Source: JBBQED01 sp038320345 (GTDB taxonomy: Bacteria; Bacteroidota; Bacteroidia; AKYH767-A; OLB10). Taken from it: DNA of 64,000 bases. The stretch spans positions 124,001-188,000 of the forward strand of contig JBBQED010000006.1 of the NCBI GenBank assembly GCA_038320345.1, written 5' to 3'. Below are positions 35,700 through 44,806 of this stretch, piece by piece. The translations under genes were made by a program, and so were the position numbers. The notes under the pieces are model-generated. The model was not told the origin of the DNA and did no database searches. It saw only the letters and a list, made by a program, of their open reading frames with translations. Every line of letters begins with the position of its first letter. Positions within the stretch are counted from its first letter, which is position 1.

Positions 35700-37769
35700 T
35701 CAGCTTATTATTTCAGGAACCGTGTGAACTTGTTTCTTAAAATACTGATAGATGGCATCCTGACAACGCACCTTCGTTTTTGAATTAGTAGAACGGTATT
35801 GATTGTTCTGTTCAAAATTCAGGACCCGAGCTTTAGTATTATCGAGCCATTGAATTTCCATAATATCCTTCAATTGCTGCTGGAGTTTAGGATCAAAAAT
35901 AGGAACGCCCACTTCTGAGCGATGATCAATATTACGAGTCATCCAATCGAACGATGAAATAAAATATTTATGATCACCACCATTACAGGAGATGAAAACG
36001 CGCGCATGTTCAAGATATTTATCGACGATACTGATCGCTTCGATATTTTCACTCATTCCTTTAACACCAGGAACCAATGAACAGATACTGCGGATAATCA
36101 AACGGATTTTTACTCCCGCTTGACTTGCATCATACAGTTTACGAATCATTTCTGGATCTGTAAGGCTGTTCATCTTTAAAAACATCCAAGCTTCGTGACC
36201 TTCTTTCGCCTGTTCAATTTCTTTTGAAATCAAATGAAGTAATCGCTTTCGAGTAAAAAATGGAGAAACGATTAGGTGCTTATAATTTCCTGTTTTATAA
36301 TTATCGTTGTAAAATTGGAATAAGCGCACCACTTCTTCGGTAATTCTTTTATCCGCAGTGAGCAAACTATGGTCGCAGTACAACCTTGCTGTATCTTCAT
36401 TAAAATTTCCGGTACCAATATGTGCATAATGAACATCTTTATTTTGTTCGGTACGGGTAATCAGAAATAATTTCGAGTGCATCTTCAATCCTGGAACGCC
36501 ATAAATAATTTTAGCACCTTCTTCATTCATTTTATTCGCCCAGCGGATATTGGCTTCTTCATCAAAACGGGCTTGCAACTCCACCACAACGGTGACCTGT
36601 TTTCCATTCTTAATGGCATTCACCAATGAATTTACAATATGCGAGTTTCCCGCAAGACGATAAAGTGTAATCTGAATACTTTTTACTTTCGGATCAATAG
36701 ATGCTTCTCTCAACACATCGAGAAGATGAGCGTAAGTATGATATGGAAACGAAAGCAAGATATCTTTCTGACGAATAACTTTCAGAATACTAGTGCGCGG
36801 CTTTAAATCGGGATGTGGGAGATTCGGTGGATTCTTATATCGTAAATCCGGTTTGTCAAGATTTGGGAATCGAATGAAATCAACAAAATTATGGTATCGG
36901 CTTCCTGCAATAGGCTGGTCTTCCTTACTCAGACTAATTTTTTTCAAGATAAACGACAACACTTCTGCAGGCATTTCTTCATCGTACACTAAACGTGTAG
37001 GTTGACCTTTTTTTCTACGCTTAATACTCTCTGCAACTTTTTTAATCAGACTCTTTGTAACGTCCTGTTCAATATCTAGTTCAGCATCTCGCGTCATTTT
37101 GATGGTGTAGGCGCTGATAGAATCGTAATCGAAATTAAAGAAGAGATCATCTAAACAATAACGGATGATATCATCGAGAAGGATTACATATTTATGGTCT
37201 CGTGGCAACACCAAGAAACGAGGAATGGAATCAGTAGGAATTTCAACCAAGGCATGCCGCGCTGGTGCATTCTTTCTTTTCATCAGCACGATAAAATAAA
37301 TGCTGCGGTCGCGCAAATATGGAAATGGCCTTTTACTATCCAATAAAATCGGAACGAGTGCCGGTTGTACAACGTTTCTAAAATATTCTCTTACATAGTC
37401 ACCCTGATCATGAGTAAGTTGCTTTTCGCTGGTCATAAATATTCCATGCAACTCTAGCTCTGAAAGGAGTTGTTGATAGCTATCTTCAAAATGATCTTGT
37501 TGACGGACGATCACTTCTTGAATTCGTTCTAACAGGTTCACCGGATCTTCGCCTAGGATTTCTACTCCGCGTTTCCCCATGCGAATCATACGCTTAATGG
37601 TAGCTACACGAACACGGAAAAATTCATCTCGGTTACTGGAAACGATACCTAAAAATTTCAGACGTTCGAGTAACGGAACGGTAGTATCGTTCGCTTCTTG
37701 CAGTACTCTATCGTTAAAAGCAAGCCAGCTCAGATCACGATTAATCAGCAGCACATTTTCCTTCTTCAT
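35700..37769 (-). CDS. ppk1: Polyphosphate kinase 1
   Basis: This 689-residue protein matches the full length of PPK1. The N-terminal domain opens with LLINRDLSWLAFNDRVLQEA. The catalytic domains carry His431 in GLKMHSKLFLIT, the likely autophosphorylated histidine, and His588 in YLEHARVFI, plus HIGTGNFNEDTARLYCDHSLL. It makes polyphosphate from ATP. The lysine-rich gene precedes it by 21 bases, and ppx follows, so synthesis and breakdown genes sit together. Confidence 0.96.
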   Translation of the reverse strand: MKKENVLLINRDLSWLAFNDRVLQEANDTTVPLLERLKFLGIVSSNRDEFFRVRVATIKRMIRMGKRGVEILGEDPVNLLERIQEVIVRQQDHFEDSYQQLLSELELHGIFMTSEKQLTHDQGDYVREYFRNVVQPALVPILLDSKRPFPYLRDRSIYFIVLMKRKNAPARHALVEIPTDSIPRFLVLPRDHKYVILLDDIIRYCLDDLFFNFDYDSISAYTIKMTRDAELDIEQDVTKSLIKKVAESIKRRKKGQPTRLVYDEEMPAEVLSFILKKISLSKEDQPIAGSRYHNFVDFIRFPNLDKPDLRYKNPPNLPHPDLKPRTSILKVIRQKDILLSFPYHTYAHLLDVLREASIDPKVKSIQITLYRLAGNSHIVNSLVNAIKNGKQVTVVVELQARFDEEANIRWANKMNEEGAKIIYGVPGLKMHSKLFLITRTEQNKDVHYAHIGTGNFNEDTARLYCDHSLLTADKRITEEVVRLFQFYNDNYKTGNYKHLIVSPFFTRKRLLHLISKEIEQAKEGHEAWMFLKMNSLTDPEMIRKLYDASQAGVKIRLIIRSICSLVPGVKGMSENIEAISIVDKYLEHARVFISCNGGDHKYFISSFDWMTRNIDHRSEVGVPIFDPKLQQQLKDIMEIQWLDNTKARVLNFEQNNQYRSTNSKTKVRCQDAIYQYFKKQVHTVPEIIS

Positions 37770-37790
37770 AAAATGATCTTACTGGAATTC

Positions 37791-38129
37791 TTATTTCTTC
37801 ACTACCTTATCAGCAGCTACTTTCTTCTTCGCAACAGGCTTTTCCGACTTCGCTTTTACTTTAACTTTTTTCACTTTCGGATCAGCAGCTTTTTTTGCTT
37901 TTCCTGATTTGATTTCTTTTTTAGCAGCATCCGTTGATTGCTTAATAACTTTTTCTGCTTTATCCACCATGGATTCTCTGACCTTCAAAAATTTTTTCGC
38001 AAGATCTTTAGAAGCAGACTGAATCTGTTTACCCATTTTTGCGGTTACCGCTTCGTCTGTTTTTTTCAAAAAATAGGCGATGGTCACACTCAATTGCAAT
38101 TCTAACTGCTTACGTACTTTCTTATCCAT
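37791..38129 (-). CDS. Lysine-rich histone-H1-like / phasin-like protein
   Basis: This 112-residue protein has an alpha-helical N-terminal part (about 1-75) with regularly spaced hydrophobic residues and a basic tail (about 76-112) of Lys-Ala-Val repeats such as KKVKVKAKSEK and AKKKVAADKVVKK. Such tails occur in histone-H1-like and AlgP/PhaF-type proteins that bind DNA or granules. Its position 21 bases upstream of ppk1, in the same direction, suggests a role with polyphosphate granules or nucleoid, but this is inference. It has no signal peptide. The gene is likely real because of its consistent frame and position. Confidence 0.7.
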   Translation of the reverse strand: MDKKVRKQLELQLSVTIAYFLKKTDEAVTAKMGKQIQSASKDLAKKFLKVRESMVDKAEKVIKQSTDAAKKEIKSGKAKKAADPKVKKVKVKAKSEKPVAKKKVAADKVVKK

Positions 38130-38156
38130 TTTGATTTTATTTAAAGCCGCCCAATG

Positions 38157-38250
38157 TTAACTTAATGTTAAGCAAGCTACTTATTCAGGCAAATTTTGCA
38201 AAAAGACAGATACAAAGCTCTGATTTCTAGAAAACTTAACATTAAGTTAA
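38157..38250. repeat. 16-bp perfect inverted repeat flanking the ppk1-operon promoter region
   Basis: TTAACTTAATGTTAAG (38157-38172) and its exact reverse complement CTTAACATTAAGTTAA (38235-38250) lie 62 bases apart upstream of the lysine-rich gene. The left copy contains two TGTTAA-type half-sites 11 bp apart (TGTTAAC-TTAA-TGTTAAG), like response-regulator boxes bound on one DNA face. Regulator binding sites are more likely than a stem, because the arms would sit on either side of the promoter. A short mobile element with 16-bp ends is a second possibility. Confidence 0.7.
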
Positions 38251-38295
38251 AGTAGGAAAGTCTCTTTTTCTGTCTATAGTTATCTACTTATTACA

Positions 38296-38793
38296 TCAAC
38301 CAATATCCTTATGCCCAGAGTAAACTCCGATGAGTTTAGCTCGTGAAGGAGTAATTTCCGACCATGATTCCACGCCGGGATTAATGACTGCCACTCCTGC
38401 TGTTGGAAGATGAGTAATCACAGGACCACATAAAGTATTTACAATATCCGAAAATCCTGGATTATGGCCAAAAATCATGACTCGCTGATAACGGTCATCA
38501 ATTTCACGGATTACATAAAGTAATTTTCTTGAATCCGCTTCGTAAATGGAGGTCACTAGCTTAATAGCATCTGACGGATAGCCGCAACGGTTAGCAAAGA
38601 TTAAAGCCGTTGAGAAAGCTCTGATGGCAGGGCTACTGATCATAAGATCGGGAGTGTAGCTTCTCTGTTTGCACCATTGAGCAGAATCTTCTGCATCAAC
38701 ATATCCTCGAGGAGCAAGATGACGTTCACTATCTGCAGCTACATATGCATCATGGAGCGATTTTGCATGACGGATGAAGAGCAGTTGACGCAT
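38296..38793 (-). CDS. sixA: Histidine phosphatase family protein, SixA-like
   Basis: This 165-residue cytosolic phosphatase has the catalytic RHAKS (residues 8-12, His9) and FGHNPGFSD (second histidine), as in SixA. SixA removes phosphate from phosphohistidine proteins (ArcB in E. coli, later linked to the nitrogen-related PTS). It follows the EEP gene by 19 bases. Its neighbours handle phosphate and polyphosphate, so it may share a phosphate-related role. Confidence 0.88.
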   Translation of the reverse strand: MRQLLFIRHAKSLHDAYVAADSERHLAPRGYVDAEDSAQWCKQRSYTPDLMISSPAIRAFSTALIFANRCGYPSDAIKLVTSIYEADSRKLLYVIREIDDRYQRVMIFGHNPGFSDIVNTLCGPVITHLPTAGVAVINPGVESWSEITPSRAKLIGVYSGHKDIG

Positions 38794-38812
38794 AACAGAA
38801 AATCAGTAGTTA

Positions 38813-39868
38813 TTATTTAACAGGTTTCAGGAATTCAATGAAGGTAGGGAAGTGATCTGAATAACCGCCCATATACACACTGAAATCATAGGTTCTTTTT
38901 GGATAGCCCTTATATCGACCTGAATTCTGCATCATAAATTCTTTTTTAAAAATCACTGCTTTCTGAAAGAAGAATCCCTCCTGCGTTTTAGGAAGGAAGG
39001 CTTCCGAAACCATGATTTGATCAAACAAATTCCATGCGTCATTATAAGCGAGTGTACCAATTCCATCTTTGTAATACTTCACCCAAGGATTATACAATCC
39101 ACCTGGTTTAACCTTTGCCAGATCCCCTGTTGCACCTAATACTTTCGCAACACTTGGGCTCACAGGATCATCATTCAAATCACCCATCACAATAATTTTA
39201 GCATTGGGAGTTGCTTGGTTGATAGAGTCGATTTTTAATTTACAGACCCTAGCTGCTGCAGCGCGATTAGGTGCTGATGCCTCCTCTCCTCCACGTCGGG
39301 AAGGCCAATGATTCACAAATATGTGAATCGGCTCTCCATCATAAAGTCCATAAACATATAAAACATCTCTAGTATTGTATGGTTCTCCATCATCGCCCTT
39401 TAAGTCCACATGCAGACTCTCCGATTGTTTCACTTTTAGATACTTAGGACTGTAAACCAATCCTACATCAATTCCCCGAAGGTCTTTGGAATCATAATGA
39501 ACGATAGCATAATTACGAGCTTTCAGTTTTGGCTCATGAATCAAATCACGGATAACGGTAATGTTTTCTACTTCCGCCACTCCAAACATCGAAAGACCAT
39601 CGGGAGTAAAATCAGCTCCAATCTGGCTAATTACATCGGAAAGATGCGCCAGCTTATCCATATACACTTTAGGAGTGTACAAATTAGCACCATCGGGAGT
39701 AAAATCTTCATCATTTACATCTGGCTGATTGATTGTATCAAACAGATTTTCAAGATTATAGAATCCGATGAGACCTATTTTATAATTTTGCTGTGCATAA
39801 CCATCTACTTTATTGAAAAGCAGGAACATACAACAAATAATGGAGATCCGATAATTAAATTTAAACAT
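38813..39868 (-). CDS. Secreted endonuclease/exonuclease/phosphatase (EEP) family protein
   Basis: This 351-residue protein has a signal peptide (about 1-25, ending GYAQQ) and the EEP fold: GFYNLENLFDT, GVAEVEN (metal-binding Glu), VNHWPSRRGGEEAS, VMGDLNDDPVS and the C-terminal SDHFPTFIEF. Such proteins cut DNA or phosphodiesters/phosphomonoesters with Mg. The export signal places it in the periplasm or outside. A divergently oriented TonB receptor and DUF5689 lipoprotein lie on the other side of the promoter. A -7 box TAGGTTTG lies before its start. Confidence 0.9.
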   Translation of the reverse strand: MFKFNYRISIICCMFLLFNKVDGYAQQNYKIGLIGFYNLENLFDTINQPDVNDEDFTPDGANLYTPKVYMDKLAHLSDVISQIGADFTPDGLSMFGVAEVENITVIRDLIHEPKLKARNYAIVHYDSKDLRGIDVGLVYSPKYLKVKQSESLHVDLKGDDGEPYNTRDVLYVYGLYDGEPIHIFVNHWPSRRGGEEASAPNRAAAARVCKLKIDSINQATPNAKIIVMGDLNDDPVSPSVAKVLGATGDLAKVKPGGLYNPWVKYYKDGIGTLAYNDAWNLFDQIMVSEAFLPKTQEGFFFQKAVIFKKEFMMQNSGRYKGYPKRTYDFSVYMGGYSDHFPTFIEFLKPVK

Positions 39869-39890
39869 GGTTTTTATTTCTTTCAGATCG

Positions 39891-39898
39891 CAAACCTA
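39891..39898 (-). promoter_or_regulatory. -7 box TAGGTTTG for the EEP-sixA unit
   Basis: This perfect TAnnTTTG on the minus strand lies 22 bases before the EEP gene ATG. Confidence 0.55.
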
Positions 39899-39993
39899 CG
39901 AAAACCCTAAGGTTCTCTTACACTTTACTCAGAATTAACGATTGGGTAACTCCAGATGAAGAAAGTTCATGTTCATGGATACTTCAAATTCCG

Positions 39994-40001
39994 TAGCTTT
40001 G
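39994..40001 (+). promoter_or_regulatory. -7 box TAGCTTTG for the TonB receptor gene
   Basis: This perfect TAnnTTTG lies 35 bases before ATG 40037, on the other strand from the EEP promoter; the two form a divergent pair. Confidence 0.55.
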
Positions 40002-40036
40002 CCGTCCTTTAAAACTCTGATCCAGAACCCCGGCCT

Positions 40037-42826
40037 ATGAAGTTTCGCTTACTCACAATCACAATCATGATGATGCTTTTCCTGCCTTTCATCGTCCATG
40101 CACAAACCTCCACTATATCCGGAACCCTTCAAGATTCTAGGACTAAAGCTGCCGTTTCAAAAGCAGTAGTTTCAATTAATGGAACAGCTTTATCAGGTAC
40201 TACTGATGTTAATGGAGTTTTTATGATCCAAAATGTGGCTTATGGGGCACATACACTTACCATTACCTCTGAAGGATACGAAGCTGGTGATTCATCTGTT
40301 ATAGCCATCACGGTTAATAGTCCAAAGACTGAAGTAGGCGTGATCAAGATGAATCAATCGGATGCAGCAGGAGTTGCTGCTACTGATATTCCTGTTGTAA
40401 CCTTGAATGAGCCTTCTGAAGGAGGTGATGAAGGAACAGGATCGATAACCGTATTAAATGCATCACGTGACCCTTATGCTTCTGCTGCTGCTTATACATT
40501 CAGCAATGGGCGTTTTAGAAATCGTGGATATTACGGTGGCAATATCGTATTCATGAATGGCATTGAAATGACGGATCTTAATAATGGTCGTTCAGGATTT
40601 TCCACATGGGGAGGATTAAATGATGTCGTTAGAAATAGAGATCTCACTTTTGGATTAAATCCATCATCTTATTCTTATGGAGCACTCGATGGATCAAGTA
40701 GTATTGATACACGCGCCTCTAGACAACGTAAGCAATTTTCAATTTCTTATGCCTTATCAAATCGTACATATGATAACCGCATTATGGCAACTTATGGTAC
40801 AGGTTTGCTAAGAGGTGGATGGGCATTTTCAGGATCTATCAGTCGCAGATGGGCCGAAGAAGGATATATTCCAGGAACATATTATGATGGATGGTCTTGG
40901 TATATGTCGCTGGAAAAAAGGTTCAGCACGAATCATTCTTTAAGTCTGACACAACTGGGTGCAAATACAGAAAACGGCAGATCAGGTGCAGCTGTTCAAG
41001 AAATTTATGATCTCAGTGGAACTAATTTTTACAATCCTTATTGGGGATATCAAAATGGTAAATTAAGAAACGCATCGGTAAGTACTTCCCAGCAACCACT
41101 CACTGTTTTAAGTCATCAGTGGAATATCGACAGCCGTTCATCGTTGAATACTTCTATCGGATATCAATATGGGATTTTTAGCACTTCCGGATTCGATTGG
41201 TTTAATGCTCCTGATCCTCGCCCCGATTTTTACCGTCGTCTGCCAAGTTATATTGAAGATTCTTCACTTGCTGCTGAAGCCACTCAATTATGGCAAAGCA
41301 GTGAATCTTTTCGTCAAGTTGATTGGGATCATTTGTATGAAGTGAATCAAAACAGTTTTGATACGATTGCGAATGCGAATGGCATAGCAGGCAATACCGT
41401 TTCAGGATTACGTTCTCGGTACATCATTGAAGAAAGAGTGAATGAATCTCAAAAGATTAGTTTCAATATGGTGTACACCAATACTCTTACTGATCATTAT
41501 ACACTTACCACTGGATTCTCTGCGAAATATCAGAAGACAGAATATTACAAACGTGTTAAAGATTTATTGGGTGGAGAATTTTATGCCGATTTGAATCAGT
41601 TTGCAGAACAAGATTATCCTGGTAACACCAATGCGTTGCAAAATGATTTGAATAATCCTAATCGGATCTTGCATGAGGGTGATAAATTTGGTTATGACTA
41701 CAATGGGATAGTAAATAACAAAACGCTGTGGGTACAAAATCAATTCCGATATGATCAGGTAGATTTCTTTGTTTCTGTTCAGGGAAATGCAACCGACTTT
41801 CTTCGTGAAGGATTAACGAGGAATGGAATTTTTGATTCTACATCTTTCGGAAAATCTAAACGTCAGACCTTTGAAACGCTTGGTGTAAAAGGTGGAGCGA
41901 CTTATAAATTGGATGGAAGAAATTCATTCTTTGCCAATGCTTCTTATGAACATAAAGCACCCCTATTTGCGAATGCTTATTTCTCACCTCGTACTAGAAA
42001 TGATGTGGTTAACGATTTGAAAGAAGAGAAGATTTTCTCTATTGAAGGTGGATATGTGTTGAAGTCGCCAAAAGTTAAATTAAAAGCTACCGGTTATTAT
42101 ACGCAATTCAATGATGGTTCGCAGTTGCTCAGTTATTACCATGAGGATTACCGCACTTTCGTAAACTACTCGATCACCAATATTGATCGTCGCCATATTG
42201 GATTTGAGTTTGGCGCTGAAGTAACATTAGGTCAAGGCTGGTCTGCATCTACTGCATTGTCATTGGGGCAGTACATTTATACTTCGAGAATGTTGGGTAC
42301 AATCACTCAGGATAATAAAGACACCATTCTGTCTAGCAATGAAACTATTTATTCTGAAAACTATTATGTTGGAAATAACGGACCACATTCAGCAGGAACG
42401 ATCGGCATCCGTTACCGTTCCAAAAAATTCTGGTCAGTTAATCTGAATGCAAATTATTTCGCTGACAATTACATGGGCTTTAACCCTGCCAGAAGAACTA
42501 TTGCTGGAGTGGATAACCTGAATGATGGAGATCCTGCAAGAGCTGCAGTACTGGATCAGCAGAAGTTTGACGGACAATTCACTTTAGATTTCTTCGGAAA
42601 TTATTCATGGAAAGTAAACAATAGATTTTCCAGTTTGAAAAGAAATACCTTTCTGGTATTTAGTGCCGGGATAACGAATATTCTGAATAACAAAGACATG
42701 ATTGTAGGAGGATACGAGCAACTTCGTTTTGATTTTGCGGAGAAGAATCCTGAAAAATTTGCACCGAAACTGCGATATGGCTATGGAACAACTTACTTCA
42801 TCAGTATCGCATTACGCATCAATTAA
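40037..42826 (+). CDS. TonB-dependent receptor with carboxypeptidase-like N-terminal domain
   Basis: This 929-residue outer-membrane protein has a signal peptide (about 1-22, ending VHAQ) and an N-terminal carboxypeptidase-regulatory-like domain (about 25-105; STISGTLQDSRTKAAVSKAV). A plug (about 125-230, with FRNRGYYGGNIVFMNGIEM) and a large beta-barrel follow, ending in an aromatic C-terminal strand (YFISIALRIN). It should import a substrate with TonB energy. A DUF5689 lipoprotein follows 28 bases downstream and a secreted EEP protein is divergent, so a nucleic acid or phosphate-ester ligand is plausible. Confidence 0.9.
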   Translation: MKFRLLTITIMMMLFLPFIVHAQTSTISGTLQDSRTKAAVSKAVVSINGTALSGTTDVNGVFMIQNVAYGAHTLTITSEGYEAGDSSVIAITVNSPKTEVGVIKMNQSDAAGVAATDIPVVTLNEPSEGGDEGTGSITVLNASRDPYASAAAYTFSNGRFRNRGYYGGNIVFMNGIEMTDLNNGRSGFSTWGGLNDVVRNRDLTFGLNPSSYSYGALDGSSSIDTRASRQRKQFSISYALSNRTYDNRIMATYGTGLLRGGWAFSGSISRRWAEEGYIPGTYYDGWSWYMSLEKRFSTNHSLSLTQLGANTENGRSGAAVQEIYDLSGTNFYNPYWGYQNGKLRNASVSTSQQPLTVLSHQWNIDSRSSLNTSIGYQYGIFSTSGFDWFNAPDPRPDFYRRLPSYIEDSSLAAEATQLWQSSESFRQVDWDHLYEVNQNSFDTIANANGIAGNTVSGLRSRYIIEERVNESQKISFNMVYTNTLTDHYTLTTGFSAKYQKTEYYKRVKDLLGGEFYADLNQFAEQDYPGNTNALQNDLNNPNRILHEGDKFGYDYNGIVNNKTLWVQNQFRYDQVDFFVSVQGNATDFLREGLTRNGIFDSTSFGKSKRQTFETLGVKGGATYKLDGRNSFFANASYEHKAPLFANAYFSPRTRNDVVNDLKEEKIFSIEGGYVLKSPKVKLKATGYYTQFNDGSQLLSYYHEDYRTFVNYSITNIDRRHIGFEFGAEVTLGQGWSASTALSLGQYIYTSRMLGTITQDNKDTILSSNETIYSENYYVGNNGPHSAGTIGIRYRSKKFWSVNLNANYFADNYMGFNPARRTIAGVDNLNDGDPARAAVLDQQKFDGQFTLDFFGNYSWKVNNRFSSLKRNTFLVFSAGITNILNNKDMIVGGYEQLRFDFAEKNPEKFAPKLRYGYGTTYFISIALRIN

Positions 42827-42854
42827 TTTAACAACACTGTAAGATCATCAACTC

Positions 42855-44339
42855 ATGATAAATCCAAAAACCCTTCGCTTCAGCTTCTGGAGCCTCACTG
42901 CAGCCCTGTTGATAAGCCTTGCTTTTACCGCTTGTCGTAAAGATGATTTCGATGCTCCTCCTTCCAATGGAGTAGATCCAAATCTTACTGCCAATATTTC
43001 TATTAAGGAATTCAAAGACCTGTATTATGATACCATCATTAATAACGGTGCTATCGTTCCTATCGATAGTGATTATATCATTTCCGGGGTGATTACTGCG
43101 GATGATAAATCCGGTAACTATTACAAAACATTGGTGATGCAAGATAGCACAGCAGGTATCGCTATCCGTCTTGATATTTCCAATTTCTACACCGAATATG
43201 CAATCGGTCGCCGAGTATTTGTAAAATTAAAAGGTATGGTTATCGGAGATTATGGTAACCTAATTCAATTAGGTGGATACAAGGATACACTTTCAGGAGG
43301 TCCTGCATCTGTAGCTCCGATTCCGGCAAGCCTAGTGAGAAAATATTTATATGCAGGAGTATGGGGAACTACTTTAACTCCAGAAGTAGTAAGTATTGGT
43401 CAGTTAAATAACACCCGTAAATACCAGAACATGCTGGTTGAGATCCCGAGTGTACAGTTCATCCCTTTTGATACTGCACAGCCTTGGGCAGATGCGATTA
43501 CTTTCGCTTCTGTGAACCGCAGAGTACAAGATTGTTATTCTGGTGAAATTGATATCCGCACCAGTGGTTACTCTAATTTTGCGAGTGTTAAAACACCAGT
43601 TGGTAGTGGTAACCTCACTGGAATTATGTCAGTATATAATTCATCTTTACAATTCATCGTAAGAGATCAGGATGATGCCGCTTTTGATGCTGGAAGATTT
43701 GTAGTTGGTACGTGTCCTTTGCCACCAACGCAACTTGCTTCTATATCGGATATCCGCAATCAGTATAGTGGTTCAGCAGGATCTATTGCAGGAAACCTTA
43801 GAATTAATGGAGTAGTTATTTCAGATATCAACTTTGCGAATAGCGATCCTAAAAATCTTTACATTCAGGATGCAACCGGTGGAATTGTAGTACGATTCAC
43901 TGCTGCACACGCTCTCCAGCTGGGTGATTCAGTCGAAATCAACGTTACCGGACAATCTTTATCTGAATACAACGGATTACTAGAAATAGGTGGAAGTTCA
44001 CCGAGTGTACCTGTGACGAATGCGATTAAAGTAGGCACAGGAACAATTGTTCCCCGCCCCGTAACCATTGCTCAGATCCTTTCTAATATGGCAGGATCAA
44101 CAGATACATGGGAGTCAACACTGGTAACTGTTTCTAACGTTACCATAACGGGTGCCGGAACTACTTATAATGGAAATACTACCGTGACAGATGCAACAGG
44201 ATCGCTTTCGATGTTCACCCGTTCTGCAGCTACGTTTTCTGCTACTACATTCCCAACAGGAACTGTTAACATCACTGGAATCATCTCCGATTTCAATGCA
44301 GCACAAATTTTTATTCGTTCAACGACTGATGTTCAATAA
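42855..44339 (+). CDS. DUF5689 domain-containing lipoprotein
   Basis: This 494-residue protein has a lipoprotein signal peptide (lipobox AFTAC, cysteine at about residue 26) and a DUF5689 region (about 40-280; ISGVITADDKSGNYYKTLVMQDSTAGIAIRLD). A second OB-fold-like copy (about 290-494; INGVVISDINFANSDPKNLYIQDATGGIVVRF) repeats the pattern. OB folds often bind nucleic acids or sugars. It is probably surface-exposed or outer-membrane-attached, in an operon with the TonB receptor, and ends before a bidirectional terminator. Confidence 0.88.
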   Translation: MINPKTLRFSFWSLTAALLISLAFTACRKDDFDAPPSNGVDPNLTANISIKEFKDLYYDTIINNGAIVPIDSDYIISGVITADDKSGNYYKTLVMQDSTAGIAIRLDISNFYTEYAIGRRVFVKLKGMVIGDYGNLIQLGGYKDTLSGGPASVAPIPASLVRKYLYAGVWGTTLTPEVVSIGQLNNTRKYQNMLVEIPSVQFIPFDTAQPWADAITFASVNRRVQDCYSGEIDIRTSGYSNFASVKTPVGSGNLTGIMSVYNSSLQFIVRDQDDAAFDAGRFVVGTCPLPPTQLASISDIRNQYSGSAGSIAGNLRINGVVISDINFANSDPKNLYIQDATGGIVVRFTAAHALQLGDSVEINVTGQSLSEYNGLLEIGGSSPSVPVTNAIKVGTGTIVPRPVTIAQILSNMAGSTDTWESTLVTVSNVTITGAGTTYNGNTTVTDATGSLSMFTRSAATFSATTFPTGTVNITGIISDFNAAQIFIRSTTDVQ

Positions 44340-44360
44340 AAAATAATCTCCTTTCTACAT

Positions 44361-44394
44361 AAAAAACCCTGGCAGAATTGTCAGGGTTTTTTTA
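44361..44394. terminator. Bidirectional terminator
   Basis: AACCCTG and CAGGGTT form the stem, with an A-run before and a T-run after, so it acts in both directions. On the plus strand it ends the DUF5689 gene, and on the minus strand the decayed ACT-domain gene. Confidence 0.8.
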
Positions 44395-44710
44395 TGTGAT
44401 ATTATAAAGCACGTTAGTTAATATCTTGATTAATTTTTTCCAGATAACATTTCTTTTCATCTGCAAGCGTTGCACGAAAGTCTGATCAAGATCTTTCTCA
44501 TTGAGCCTTATTGTAAACTCACAGGTGGTAAAGATCACCTCCACTATATTTATTCCCTTCCTAGCCAATCGTTGAAAAAGAAAATAATAAATTTTAGGGA
44601 TATGCCTAATCACTTCGTATCTGGAAAATAGGAAACACCCATAGCGATGATTACTACATCTGAAGTAGCGTTCTGATTAACGATCGATGATTCTGCTTCG
44701 AATGGTTTCC
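44392..44710 (-). pseudogene. Decayed ACT-domain (aspartokinase-related) gene beside lysA
   Basis: On the minus strand two adjacent frames give one family-like sequence. The first ends ATSDVVIIAMGVSYFPDTK; after a one-base shift near 44613 the second continues VIRHIPKIYYFLFQRLARKGIN and VEVIFTTCEFTIRLNEKDLDQTF. The pattern YYF..F..LA..GIN..EVI.T..EFTI, followed by a charged helix, is the ACT domain of aspartokinase-type proteins, here resembling a stand-alone ACT-domain protein seen in Bacteroidota. The upstream part is unreadable. It is divergent from lysA, which supports a lysine-pathway origin. Confidence 0.5.
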
Positions 44711-44806
44711 TATGGTGCTAGTGAACATAATATCTCCACTCTCGTAGAAAAGGATTCAGAGTATATGCTCTAAGAACTATGCAGGCAGCGCTATTCCATT
44801 CCGTTT

